A stretch of DNA of 64,000 nt from Caldilineaceae bacterium (GTDB taxonomy: Bacteria; Chloroflexota; Anaerolineae; Caldilineales; Caldilineaceae), in assembly GCA_022842065.1 (NCBI GenBank), contig JALHQH010000006.1:325475-389474 (forward strand), in the 5' to 3' direction. Positions 48,346-57,056 of this stretch are shown here, one piece after another. Every line of letters starts with the position of its first letter. The stretch's first letter is position 1. The notes under the pieces were generated by a model. The model saw only the letters and a program-made list of their open reading frames with translations. It ran no database searches and had not been told where the DNA came from. The position numbers were made by a program, and so were the translations under genes.

Positions 48346-49635
48346 ATGACCATAACCATGACGGCCCCACGGCATGAGCAGACCGCCTCCTACGCAACCA
48401 CTAAGCTAATGACACTAGCGCCCACGCCAGGATCAGGGCAGGGTCAGCAGCCGGTACTGACCACACGCCCCCATAATTTGCTGATCATTGATGACGAAGC
48501 CGATATTGTGAAAGCCTTGCGGCGGCAGTTTCGGCCCTATTACAATATCTACATGGCCACTAGCGCTGCCGAAGGCTACCAGATCATGACGGAAGTTGCT
48601 ATCCATGTGATTATTTCTGACCAACGGATGCCCGGCATGAGTGGGGTGGAATTTTTTGATCGGGTGAAACATGAATTTCCCGACGCCATTCGCCTGCTGC
48701 TTACTGGTTATGCAGACATCCAATCGGTGATTGCCGCGATCAACGACGGCAATGTCTTTCGCTATATTGCCAAACCCTGGGATCCAGCCGAACTTGACTC
48801 GATCGTGCGTGAAGCCTTTAACAAACATGATCTGATTCTGGAAAATCGTGACCTGTTGCAACAGCTCCAAGCAGCGAACCATTTCCTCGAGCAGCGGGTC
48901 ACTGAACGCACGGCCCAGTTACGCTTTGCCAACGAACAGAAAGATCGCTTTATGGGCATGGTGGCCCACGACCTGCGCGGCCCCATCGGCACGATCCAAA
49001 TGTGTGCGGAAACGCTGAGGCTCGCTGAACCTGGGCAGGCGGAACAGGCGGAATTTTTGGGGATGATCGAAGAAACGGCCGGTCACTCACTCGCGTTGAT
49101 TAATGATCTGCTCGATATCGCAACCATCGAATCCGGCAATCTTGTCATCGAACGCCAAACCATTGACCTGGTGCACTTCCTGGGGCGCATCAGTCGTCGC
49201 TATCTGCTGGTCAGTGAACGCAAGGGGATTCGGTTGGCAGTCAAGTTCGACCCCACGCTTGATCCAGTCAGCGCCAACATCCGGTTGGATCCCCGCCGCA
49301 TTGAACAGCTGCTCGATAACCTGCTGAGCAATGCCCTCAAATATTCATATTCCGGCACAACCGTGACGGTACAGCTTTGGTGCGAAGCGTCCGATCTGTT
49401 GATCAGCGTCGCCGATCAAGGGCAGGGGATCGCCCCTCATGAACTGGATTCCTTGTTCAAAACCTTCAGCCGCACCAGTACACGACCGACCGGGAATGAA
49501 CAGAGTACTGGGCTCGGCCTAGCGATCTGCAAACGGATTGTTGAATTACACCAAGGCACGATCAACGTCACGAGTGTGGTCGGGCAAGGGACGACCTTTA
49601 CTGTTCGCCTGGGCCAAGCTGTCGCCATCCACTAA
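48346..49635 (+). CDS. Receiver domain-histidine kinase hybrid
   Basis: A 429-residue protein whose N-terminal receiver domain (about 45-165) has the acidic pair D-D-E, phospho-acceptor D92 in I-I-S-D-Q-R-M-P-G-M-S-G, and the switch Lys in A-K-P-W. A coiled coil follows, then a kinase core with H208 (V-A-H-D-L-R-G-P-I), N-N-L-L-S-N-A, D-Q-G-Q-G-I and S-T-G-L-G-L-A. AAAGGAG lies eight bases before the ATG and overlaps the end of the LOV kinase gene, so both are made together. It probably takes phosphate from the LOV kinase and relays a signal onward; no DNA-binding output domain is present here. Confidence 0.92.
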   Translation: MTITMTAPRHEQTASYATTKLMTLAPTPGSGQGQQPVLTTRPHNLLIIDDEADIVKALRRQFRPYYNIYMATSAAEGYQIMTEVAIHVIISDQRMPGMSGVEFFDRVKHEFPDAIRLLLTGYADIQSVIAAINDGNVFRYIAKPWDPAELDSIVREAFNKHDLILENRDLLQQLQAANHFLEQRVTERTAQLRFANEQKDRFMGMVAHDLRGPIGTIQMCAETLRLAEPGQAEQAEFLGMIEETAGHSLALINDLLDIATIESGNLVIERQTIDLVHFLGRISRRYLLVSERKGIRLAVKFDPTLDPVSANIRLDPRRIEQLLDNLLSNALKYSYSGTTVTVQLWCEASDLLISVADQGQGIAPHELDSLFKTFSRTSTRPTGNEQSTGLGLAICKRIVELHQGTINVTSVVGQGTTFTVRLGQAVAIH

Positions 49636-49657
49636 AGGTCTAATGGATAACACAATC

Positions 49658-49719
49658 AAACCTGGCACAATCGTGTACTGCGCATCCCCTGATGCGCAGT
49701 ACACGATTGTGCCAGGTTT
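49658..49719. repeat. TGGCACAATC hairpin family (perfect copy)
   Basis: Perfect 29-base arms (49658-49686 and 49691-49719) with a CCCT loop. It nearly duplicates the element at 29258-29309. It follows the receiver-kinase stop by 22 bases and could end that transcript. Confidence 0.85.
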
Positions 49720-49759
49720 CTCTGCTTTCTCTATAAGGCCAAACCAACGAAATAGTTAT

Positions 49760-49806
49760 CCACGAAGACACACGAAGGTTTGCTTTTTCTTCGTGTGTCT
49801 TCGTGG
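49760..49806. repeat. Palindromic repeat, CCACGAAGACACACGAA family (copy 2)
   Basis: Perfect 18-base arms (CCACGAAGACACACGAAG and complement) around an 11-base T-rich loop. It shares its stem with 22289-22353. Confidence 0.85.
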
Positions 49807-49903
49807 GCAGTTTAAAATTTTGGAATGGCCTAAAATCAGGGCACTTATGACTCTGTAAACAAAGTAATTGGGTTAGCAGACACCGGTCGTCAAATTTTCA
49901 CCC

Positions 49904-50974
49904 TCAAACCAGCGCTTCAAACGCCGCGATCTCCGCGGCCCCATCCAGTACGCCGATCTCCAGATGGAATTCGCGCACTTCGCCGGGCTCAATATGCTGC
50001 AAATAGCCATGTTTGCGATTCCAGGCGCGGCCTAACATGCTGGCGTTACCCGGCTCGACCCCAGTGACATAGGTACCGCGGATAAAGTGCTGCCATTGGT
50101 TGACCAGGGGGATCTCGCTGACCGGGAACTTCCAGTAGAGGCCGAATTGGCGGGCATCGTTGATCAGGCCGACGCGCACGTTGCCCTCAGCGTCGGCGAT
50201 GGGGCGGTGGACAAAAACATTATCGACGAAACTTGGCTGTGGCCCCAGCGCGGTGGTGTAGATGTCCGGCCCCACTTCGCGATCTTCCGTCCATTCGGTC
50301 GTTTTTTCACTCTTGATCACAAAACGTGTCCCCGCATCCAGCACCGGAAAGCCGGGGTTGCAGTGGTAGACATACATGAGCGGCGAACGATCGGTACTGA
50401 GATTCTCGATGCGGTCGTGGATGTGCAGCGATTTTTGACCGAGTACGGTTGAGATCTCGCGGGTCAATTCCAGGTTGGTCTTAAAGACTTCGGCCTCGCG
50501 AATTTTGCCCCGCACGCGCAGCACATACTCCTCCCCCTCCCAATTACCATCGGCGACCACACTCCTGGCCGGTAAAAAGGAGAGGCGGCCATGCAGCCCC
50601 AATTCCACATTTTCCTCTTCCGGGTCGATTTCGGGATGGCCGGTAAAGGTCATCCCACAGGTGAGGGTGAGGCCACCAAAGAAGCCGCGCATCCAGCCAT
50701 ACCCTTGCGGCTCATAAAAGGCAGGACCGACATCGCCGGTGTTGCCACGAAAGGCGAGGGGCATCCCCTTGTAGTGCGCTGCGGCCACATCAAGCGCCCG
50801 CCCCGGCAGCAGCGAAAAGCAGAAGCCCGAGGCATTAAAAACTTCAATCAGATCAGCGCCGCGTTCGATGCCTTCCGTCAAGGCGGCTTTACGGGCGTTG
50901 GCGACTTGGGAAATATCGCCGACGTGGTCGAGGAGTTCGCGTTTGGTGTAGCTTTGTCCAAATAGGGTTGGCAT
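49904..50974 (-). CDS. DUF4432 / aldose 1-epimerase-like protein
   Basis: A 356-residue protein of the DUF4432 group, a galactose-mutarotase-like fold. The opening L-F-G-Q-S-Y-T-K-R-E-L-L-D-H-V-G-D-I-S-Q is characteristic. Later motifs G-G-L-T-L-T-C-G, L-H-I-H-D-R-I-E-N and Y-H-C-N-P-G-F-P carry the conserved His/Asp/Glu of sugar-binding epimerases. The ATG at 50974 is best, with AAAGGA eight bases upstream; a longer frame to 51076 runs into repeat DNA and the next gene. It likely interconverts or binds a sugar in the adjacent catabolic block (MlrC, dehydrogenase, DapA-like, kinase). The exact reaction is unknown. Confidence 0.82.
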   Translation of the reverse strand: MPTLFGQSYTKRELLDHVGDISQVANARKAALTEGIERGADLIEVFNASGFCFSLLPGRALDVAAAHYKGMPLAFRGNTGDVGPAFYEPQGYGWMRGFFGGLTLTCGMTFTGHPEIDPEEENVELGLHGRLSFLPARSVVADGNWEGEEYVLRVRGKIREAEVFKTNLELTREISTVLGQKSLHIHDRIENLSTDRSPLMYVYHCNPGFPVLDAGTRFVIKSEKTTEWTEDREVGPDIYTTALGPQPSFVDNVFVHRPIADAEGNVRVGLINDARQFGLYWKFPVSEIPLVNQWQHFIRGTYVTGVEPGNASMLGRAWNRKHGYLQHIEPGEVREFHLEIGVLDGAAEIAAFEALV

Positions 50975-51011
50975 GAGCATTTTCCTTTGTTGTTTTTTGG
51001 GCGTTCTAAGG

Positions 51012-52436
51012 TCAAGCGTCCCGATGGGACGGTGACCAGTCAAATGTTTGATCGACTGGGAACATGGGTCGCGCAATTCGTTGATAGGGCAACCGCGCCA
51101 AGTCCAGATCCGACGCGCCCGGACTAAGCGCCATCAGGGCTTTGGGTGCGATGGCGATCAACTCGGGGAAGAGATAGCCTAGTTTGACGACGACGATTTT
51201 GTAATCAAGCGGATTAACGCCGGCACGGGTAAAGTCGGCGAGGGTGGTAAAACCCTGACGTTGACTGGTGACAATCACGGTCACCCCTTCGACCTGGATC
51301 ACCGCTTGTGTGCCGCCCGCATCCGCAGCGATCAGGTTGAGTACGTTGGCCTGCACCGCCAGCGGCGTGCCGTGGATCGTGTCGAGTTTGCCGCCAAGCA
51401 TTGTGGTAACCGTTGCGCCGATACCCGCGGCCTGGCATTGCGTCACCGCCGCCGCATCACAGATGCCAGCGACCAGCGCGCTGGGCACTCCCTGCGCCAA
51501 CAGCCGTTCAAGCACCAGTGGAATATCGCCGACCGCGCCGGCAGTGACATTGTCACCACTGTCGCTGAGGAAGACCGGTGCTTCGGGGGCGGCCAAGGCG
51601 GCGGCGATACACTCGTCAATCGGGCCGGCGGGGGTGCCAAAGTGAAAGGCGTGACGGGCGTCCCAATAGGCTTGGGCCAGTTGATCGGCTTGCTGCCGGA
51701 TCACGGTAGCATTGATGCCGGTGACGACTGCGGCGGCGTGCGCCCGTTCTTCATCGACCCAGGCAAAACCGACAAAGAGTGCCGCATGGAGTACACCGGG
51801 AAGTTGGTCAACCCCAGGCAGTAACTCCCACAAAGTTGCGCCCGGTTCCATGTCAGTGCGCGTCATCTCGCCGGCGAGCAGGACGGGAATCGGTGTCAGC
51901 GCGATTTGGGGGCGGCGGCCACTTTGCAACGCGTCCACCAGCAATTCACAGGCGCGTTGGCGCGTCTCCAGCGTATCGCGATGGGGGGCAGTGCGGTAGG
52001 CGGTGATGATATCCACCTGATCGACATATTGTTGCGAGAGGTTGCCATGCAGATCCATGCTGGCGGCAATCAGCACATCCGGCCCGACGAGTTGGCGGAT
52101 CGCGCCAGCCAGATCAGCCTCGGCGTCGCGTATCCCTTCCACATACATCGCGCCGTGCAGGTCGAGGTAGACCCCATCAATCGGGCCGGCAGCGCGCAGG
52201 CGTGAGATGATCCCCTCCTTTAGCGTGTGATAGGTGTCGGCCACAATCGGCCCACCGGGCAGCGAACCGGCAAAGAGGGTAGGGACGAAGGTGACACCAG
52301 GGAATTCCCCCAGGAAGGGATAACGATCAGCGGTTAACAACGCCTCATCCGTAAGCACGCTAAAATCGGCCAACCGATTGGGGATGGGCGAGAAGTTACT
52401 ATTTTCATTCGAGATGCCGGCAATGGCGATCCGCAT
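51012..52436 (-). CDS. M81 family metallopeptidase (MlrC type)
   Basis: A 474-residue zinc hydrolase related to MlrC, the last enzyme of microcystin breakdown, which cleaves small peptides or peptide-like amides. It begins M-R-I-A-I-A-G-I-S-N-E-N-S-N-F, as the family does. Metal-site motifs are Y-L-D-L-H-G-A-M, A-S-M-D-L-H-G-N-L-S, Y-R-T-A-P-H-R-D-T and S-D-S-G-D-N-V-T-A-G-A. GAGGAG precedes the ATG. The enzyme should be cytoplasmic. It lies 37 bases upstream of the DUF4432 gene on the same strand, so they are likely one transcript. The real substrate is probably a small peptide or amide taken up by the cell. Confidence 0.9.
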   Translation of the reverse strand: MRIAIAGISNENSNFSPIPNRLADFSVLTDEALLTADRYPFLGEFPGVTFVPTLFAGSLPGGPIVADTYHTLKEGIISRLRAAGPIDGVYLDLHGAMYVEGIRDAEADLAGAIRQLVGPDVLIAASMDLHGNLSQQYVDQVDIITAYRTAPHRDTLETRQRACELLVDALQSGRRPQIALTPIPVLLAGEMTRTDMEPGATLWELLPGVDQLPGVLHAALFVGFAWVDEERAHAAAVVTGINATVIRQQADQLAQAYWDARHAFHFGTPAGPIDECIAAALAAPEAPVFLSDSGDNVTAGAVGDIPLVLERLLAQGVPSALVAGICDAAAVTQCQAAGIGATVTTMLGGKLDTIHGTPLAVQANVLNLIAADAGGTQAVIQVEGVTVIVTSQRQGFTTLADFTRAGVNPLDYKIVVVKLGYLFPELIAIAPKALMALSPGASDLDLARLPYQRIARPMFPVDQTFDWSPSHRDA

Positions 52437-52487
52437 TGATTACTCCTCTTTGCAGCGATTGCACGCATAACTAAACTAGGCGAACTG

Positions 52488-52583
52488 GTCATCCCGAACC
52501 GGCTTTTTGGTGAGGGATCTCCACGTAACCGCTTGGGGATTCCTCACCAAAAAAGCCCGGGGGCCTACTGGGCGCGGAATGAC
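52488..52583. repeat. GTCATCCCG palindromic element
   Basis: CCGGCTTTTTGGTGAGG and CCTCACCAAAAAAGCCCGG are inverted, inside outer GTCAT/ATGAC ends. It lies between the alcohol dehydrogenase stop and the MlrC start. It resembles a widespread class of intergenic palindromes. Confidence 0.65.
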
Positions 52584-52589
52584 AGGTAC

Positions 52590-53585
52590 CTAACTCATCG
52601 TCAGCAGAACCTTGCCCGTGCGACCAGCCGCAAACTCAGCAAATGCGTGATCCCCCGCCGTCAAGGGAAAGGTGTGGGTGATCAATTTTTCGACAGCCAA
52701 GCCTTGCCGATAGAGCGCTAACATGGCGGGGAATTCGCCGTAGTGGTAGAACCAGGAGCCAAAGGCGGTGATGTCGCGGCGAATAAACTCCTGCGATGGC
52801 GAAAGTTCGACCGCCCCCTGTTCGCCATTCATGACCACGGTGCCGCTGGTCCGCACTGCCGCAAAGCACTGTTTTAGCGTTTCGGGGCGACCGGCCGCTT
52901 CGATACACACATCGGCCCCGCGCCCGGCGGTGAGTTCACGAATTTGGGCGACTGGATCACCATCCGCCCCATTCACCAGATGGACAGCCCCGAGTTCGGC
53001 GGCATAGTCAAGGCGGGTGGGGGAAATGTCAACCGCAATCACCTCTCGTCCATAAAAGCTTTGCAGCAGGGTATGCCCCAGCCCAATCGGGCCGACCCCA
53101 AAGATGGCGATAGTTTTGATGTTGGGATCGGTGAGCCGGGTGCCGGTGTGATAGGGCACGCCCAAACCATCACCGCTGAGCAGCACCCCCGCGTCCCACT
53201 GCACATCAGCGGGCAAGGGGTGGCAGCCGTGGGCAGGGATCACCAATTGTTCGGCGTGCATATCGGTATAGACCCGGTAGCTGCTGCACCAGGTGTAACG
53301 GCCCTGCGCACAATGCGCACAATCGCCGCAGCCGACGACCGCGCATAGGCCCACCCGTTGGCCAATCTGCAACGTCGTCACCCCAGCGCCAAGGGCAATG
53401 ACAGTGCCGGCCGCCTCATGGCCACTATTCCCCGTCGCCCGTCCGGCCCCGCGATAGCCATGTAATTCACTGCCGCAGAGGGCCGAGACTGCGGTTTGGA
53501 TCAACACTTGGCCCGGCCCTGGCGTGGGAGGCGCGGTTTCGATCAGCTTAATTTTACTACCGCCAACAAACTGAAGCATTTGCAT
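52590..53585 (-). CDS. Zinc-dependent alcohol dehydrogenase (MDR family)
   Basis: A 331-residue dehydrogenase. Catalytic zinc ligands are Cys in S-A-L-C-G-S-E and His in N-S-G-H-E-A-A-G. The structural zinc lobe is C-x2-C-x2-C-x7-C (G-C-G-D-C-A-H-C...W-C). The NAD(P) motif reads I-F-G-V-G-P-I-G-L-G. Length and motifs fit sorbitol/threonine dehydrogenase-like enzymes. GAGG lies about nine bases before the ATG. It is upstream of the MlrC and DUF4432 genes on the minus strand, with the DapA-like gene further upstream, suggesting a catabolic operon for a sugar acid or polyol, though palindromes separate the members. Confidence 0.88.
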   Translation of the reverse strand: MQMLQFVGGSKIKLIETAPPTPGPGQVLIQTAVSALCGSELHGYRGAGRATGNSGHEAAGTVIALGAGVTTLQIGQRVGLCAVVGCGDCAHCAQGRYTWCSSYRVYTDMHAEQLVIPAHGCHPLPADVQWDAGVLLSGDGLGVPYHTGTRLTDPNIKTIAIFGVGPIGLGHTLLQSFYGREVIAVDISPTRLDYAAELGAVHLVNGADGDPVAQIRELTAGRGADVCIEAAGRPETLKQCFAAVRTSGTVVMNGEQGAVELSPSQEFIRRDITAFGSWFYHYGEFPAMLALYRQGLAVEKLITHTFPLTAGDHAFAEFAAGRTGKVLLTMS

Positions 53586-53623
53586 ATTTATCTACCTCTT
53601 GCCACCGCAAAGTTACCAAAAGC

Positions 53624-53690
53624 ATAGAACGCGGATTTAGCGGATTAACGCTGATTTTATCCGTGAAAATCTGCTAAATCCGCGTTCTAT
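53624..53690. repeat. Palindromic repeat, GAACGCGGATTT family (copy 2)
   Basis: Perfect 18-base arms (ATAGAACGCGGATTTAGC and complement) with a 31-base interior. The outer stem is the same as at 4070-4155. Confidence 0.85.
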
Positions 53691-53736
53691 AAGCTTTGTA
53701 TCGTGGATGGCTTACAGCCCACTCCGTGATCATTGC

Positions 53737-54636
53737 TTAAACTTGTGGCGCGCTCACCGGATCGAGATTGAGCGCGGCCAATCCAGCCAGCAGTTCCTGT
53801 CGATCTGTGTCAGTTAGTTGCGTTCCCGGTGGGCGCGAGGTGCCGCAATCGATGCCCAGCCGCTGCCCAATCAAGAACTTGGCCAGGGCGTGGAATTTGT
53901 GCGGGCGCACCAGTTCTGCCATCTTGGCGGCTGCTTTTTGCGCGGTGATCATTGTGGGCAGATCCCCCGCTTCCCAGGCTTTCCACAGGGCGACCCAAAG
54001 TTCGGGCACGATGTTCGGTGGGCCATCCACACAGCCGACCGCGCCAATCGTCAACGCCGGCAACATCAGGCGACAGTTGCCGACAAAACAGGCCAAGCCC
54101 ATGTTGGCAAAGTCACGGATATAGGGCTGGTAGGGGGCAGAGTGTTTGAGGCCAGTCAGTTGGGGGACCCGCTCTTGGATTTTGCGCATGAGGGCCGGTG
54201 TAATCTCCACATTGGTCGACTGCGGCAGGTTGTAGACAAAAAGCGGCAGATCCGCGGCCGCGGCGACGACCCGGTAATGCTCCACGATCGCATCGTCACT
54301 CTGGCCATAAAAGAAGGGCGGCACACAGCAGATCGCCTCGCAGCCAACCTTGGCCGCATGTTCAGCCAGGCGGGCCGCGCGGGCGGTGGTCGGCGCGCCC
54401 ACGTGCATAATGTTCTTGATGCGCCCCCCGTTCTGGTCAGCGACGATCTCGGCGATACGGCGGTTTTCGTCGTCATCGAGCAAGACACTCTCCCCGGTAC
54501 CGCCGGCCACCCAGAAGCCGTGGACCCCAGCCTGGATGTTGAATTCCATCACCTGGCGATAGGCTTTTTCGTTGAGTTTGCCGTCCGCGGTCATGGGGGT
54601 GATGATCGCGGGGACGACCCCGTAGAAATCAGACAT
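53737..54636 (-). CDS. DapA/NanA family lyase or aldolase
   Basis: A 299-residue class I aldolase of the dihydrodipicolinate synthase family. Motifs in order: G-V-V-P-A-I-I-T-P-M, G-G-T-G-E-S (residues 45-50, pyruvate-carboxylate binding), Y135 in F-V-Y-N-L-P and Schiff-base K164 in G-L-K-H-S. The ATG at 54636 has AAGGAG upstream; the longer frame to 54828 is spurious. Because it sits with a sugar kinase, alcohol dehydrogenase and epimerase-like gene and not with lysine genes, it more likely cleaves or dehydrates a 2-keto-3-deoxy sugar acid than makes dihydrodipicolinate. The specificity is not readable from sequence. Confidence 0.88.
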   Translation of the reverse strand: MSDFYGVVPAIITPMTADGKLNEKAYRQVMEFNIQAGVHGFWVAGGTGESVLLDDDENRRIAEIVADQNGGRIKNIMHVGAPTTARAARLAEHAAKVGCEAICCVPPFFYGQSDDAIVEHYRVVAAAADLPLFVYNLPQSTNVEITPALMRKIQERVPQLTGLKHSAPYQPYIRDFANMGLACFVGNCRLMLPALTIGAVGCVDGPPNIVPELWVALWKAWEAGDLPTMITAQKAAAKMAELVRPHKFHALAKFLIGQRLGIDCGTSRPPGTQLTDTDRQELLAGLAALNLDPVSAPQV

Positions 54637-54890
54637 GGTTGGCTCCTTGTGGTTTGGACGACGGCTGACGGACGACCGACGACGGACGGATGACGATGGA
54701 CGACCGTTAGGGTAGTCAAAAAAGTTGGTTTGGTAAAAAGCATGCTTATAGTAGAATATAGCCAATCCCTCTTCTCTGGCAAATCGCATTTTTATACCAG
54801 CGACGGCGCGGCTGATCGGTTGCAGCATGATCGCCAGCGGTCAGTCGCCAGTGCTCTGTCAGCCGTCGTCCATCATCCAAGGAGTTACGC

Positions 54891-55721
54891 TTGCGCATTG
54901 TTGTGATTGGTGAAGTTGCGATTGATCGTTATGTGAAACAGAACCTGCTCTTTGTCGGTGGCATTGGGCTTAATTTTGCCGTATACGCCAAGCAAAGTGG
55001 TGCCGAGCAGGTCGCGATGGTCGGTTGTGTGGGCGATGAAGCGCTGGGTGCATGGGTGTTAGCGACATTAGCGACCACCGGCATCGACACGTCACACGTT
55101 GCTGTCCTGGCCGGCAAGACCACGACTTGTGAGATTGTCGTTACGGAAGCGGCCGAACGCTTCTTCCCCCCAGGTGGGTACCACAGCAACGTATTGGACC
55201 AACTCCAGCTCACCGCAACGGCGCAACAGTTCATCAGCAGCTACGCCATTGCGGCCACCCAATGGCAGGGCGCAGGATCCGATGCGCTGCTGGCTCAGTT
55301 CCTGCAACTGCCGCGCCAGGTGAAGCGGGTGGTTGATTTTGGCGACTGGCGGGCAGGCGGAGCGTTACCGTTGTTGACTACGCTAGATGCGCTCGATCTG
55401 GCCTTTTTTAGTGGCGACCAGACGACATTCGAATTTTTAGCACCCCTGGCCAGGCAGACGCCGTGTCTGATCGTGGTCACCTTGGGCGCGGGCGGCAGCG
55501 TTGCCCTGACCGCCCCCCAACCCCACTACCAACCAGCCCTTGGGGTCGATCAGGTCGTTGACAGCACGGGCTGCGGGGATGCTTTCCAGGCCGCGTTTAC
55601 GACCAGCTACTTTCGCGATGGTGATATTCCCTGCGCACTTAAACGCGGGGCGCAGCAGGCCGCCCAGGTGTTGCAACATTTCGGCGCTTTTCGCCAGGAG
55701 CCGCGGCCACTTGACGCGTGA
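54891..55721 (+). CDS. PfkB family carbohydrate kinase
   Basis: A 276-residue ribokinase-fold kinase. The N-terminal G-E-V-A-I-D-R-Y and V-G-G-I-G-L-N-F motifs bind the sugar; the C-terminal signature D-S-T-G-C-G-D-A-F has catalytic D230, with Cys in place of the usual Ala (G-A-G-D). It is shorter than ribokinase and similar in size to FrlD-type kinases. The start is TTG, supported by CAAGGAG six bases upstream. It is divergent from the DapA-like gene. The pair kinase plus aldolase is typical of keto-deoxy sugar acid catabolism, but phosphorylation of a nucleoside or Amadori sugar is also possible. Confidence 0.85.
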   Translation: MRIVVIGEVAIDRYVKQNLLFVGGIGLNFAVYAKQSGAEQVAMVGCVGDEALGAWVLATLATTGIDTSHVAVLAGKTTTCEIVVTEAAERFFPPGGYHSNVLDQLQLTATAQQFISSYAIAATQWQGAGSDALLAQFLQLPRQVKRVVDFGDWRAGGALPLLTTLDALDLAFFSGDQTTFEFLAPLARQTPCLIVVTLGAGGSVALTAPQPHYQPALGVDQVVDSTGCGDAFQAAFTTSYFRDGDIPCALKRGAQQAAQVLQHFGAFRQEPRPLDA

Positions 55722-55810
55722 TTTCCACAGCAGTGAATGGGAAGTCACCAAATGATTTGGTAAACAACGCCCGCCCGGCACTGATCGACGTTAAGCAAAC
55801 AAGACGGCGT

Positions 55811-55938
55811 ACGGCGACCGCCCGGCGATAAATCGCCGGGCTACTCAACAACGCCCGCTGAAGCGGGCTTTTCCATCGGGCCAAGCCCGCTTCAGCGGGC
55901 GTCGTAGTTTAGCCGGGCGGCTTTAGCCCCCGGCGGTC
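55811..55938. repeat. CGCCCGCTGAAGCGGGC palindromic element (copy 1)
   Basis: The central hairpin AACGCCCGCTGAAGCGGGCTT pairs with its complement at 55883-55902, inside outer GGCGACCGCCCGGCGAT...CCCGGCGGTC arms. The same centre and ends recur at 61637-61778 and 62343-62460. Confidence 0.85.
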
Positions 55939-55985
55939 TCACCACAACATTGTTTATCACCATGAATTCTTAAGGAAAGCCACCC

Positions 55986-56843
55986 ATGTCTACCCCATCA
56001 CGTTGGAAGCTACGGATTACCAACAACTGCCTTTTCATTGATGATCTCGCCTCGGGCAAGGTCATGCTCCAGCAGAACGCCCGCCCTGGCCTGCGCCCGT
56101 ACATCCACCCCCTGCGCATCCCAGAAGCAACCAGTGATGCGATCCTCTGCCTCACCGAAGATAGTCCGTGGCATCACCCTTGGCAGCATGGCATTCAGAC
56201 CGGTTTTCATGGCGTCAACGGCTGTGACTTCTGGTTTGATCCAGGGCAACATCCCAGCATGGTGATTGGCACGATTGAACCGAGCGCGCCGCGCATTACG
56301 CAGAACGATCCACCAAGTTGGAGCGTCGAAGCGATCTGGCGTCATGCCGATGGTCAGTGCCTGTTGGCCGAGCGCCAAAACTGGTCGCTACGCGAATCGA
56401 ACGATTTACACTTTCTCGATCTGGATTGGACGCTCCAGGCGATCCCCGACGTGGAGATCGAGCAACACGCCTATGGTGGCTTGTTCATCCGGATGCCCTT
56501 CCGCCGTGCGGTTGTTGCCAGTGTGCTTAGTGCCACGGGCCAACAGGATGATGAGACCGAGCAGCAGCCGGCTAAGTGGGTCGATCTCCATATGAAGTTG
56601 GAGAACAGTACAACGGGGGCGGGCATTGCAGTCTTTGATCATGAGCGCAACGCCCATCACCCGGTCAACTGGCGCGTCGATGGACAGCGAGGCATCAACC
56701 CTGCACCCTGTATTACGGGGGCGATTAGGTTGCCTGCCGGAACCGCACTGTGTTGCCGTTACCGCCTGGTGCTGCACGCTGGTCCACTGGCAGCGGCGCG
56801 AATCGATGAACTGTGGAGCACATATAGTTCAGCACCGACATGA
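55986..56843 (+). CDS. PmoA-family (DUF6807) protein
   Basis: A 285-residue protein of the group annotated as PmoA family or DUF6807, found in many carbohydrate-degrading bacteria and not related to methane oxidation in function. The hallmark is P-W-H-H-P-W-Q-H-G near residue 60, followed by G-V-N-G-C-D-F-W. Other features are G-L-F-I-R-M-P-F-R and a late H-P-V-N-W-R-V-D-G motif. The fold is expected to be all-beta. A small role in sugar or glycan metabolism is usually inferred from context. The ATG is preceded by AAGGAAAG. It lies between palindromic repeats upstream of a PhyH gene. Confidence 0.75.
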   Translation: MSTPSRWKLRITNNCLFIDDLASGKVMLQQNARPGLRPYIHPLRIPEATSDAILCLTEDSPWHHPWQHGIQTGFHGVNGCDFWFDPGQHPSMVIGTIEPSAPRITQNDPPSWSVEAIWRHADGQCLLAERQNWSLRESNDLHFLDLDWTLQAIPDVEIEQHAYGGLFIRMPFRRAVVASVLSATGQQDDETEQQPAKWVDLHMKLENSTTGAGIAVFDHERNAHHPVNWRVDGQRGINPAPCITGAIRLPAGTALCCRYRLVLHAGPLAAARIDELWSTYSSAPT

Positions 56844-56956
56844 CTGGTGCCATTACAGGGGTGATAGAATTGGCGCGATTGCCGAAGCGATTGATCTGGA
56901 TGTAGAATGACAGCCCCAAAGCAACAGATTGAATCAATCATCGGATTACACATTAG

Positions 56957-57016
56957 CCACAGCGCGCGCAGAGAGAATGATCGGCGCTGTGCGCGCTGTG
57001 GCAAAAGTAAAATCTG
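56957..57016. repeat. Palindromic repeat, CCACAG family (copy 2)
   Basis: CCACAGCGCGCGCAGAG and CGCTGTGCGCGCTGTGG are inverted, followed by GCAAAAGTAAAATCTG as at 2746-2824. It lies directly before the PhyH-HEAT gene and is read through by a longer but unlikely frame. Confidence 0.75.
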
Positions 57017-57056
57017 TATAAGTCCTCCATACATCATTGACAGAAGGGTAATTATC

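Noticed and set aside
53818..54693. 291-codon frame opposite the DapA-like gene
   Set aside because: High-GC shadow frame; the opposite strand encodes a complete aldolase with Tyr and Lys active-site residues.
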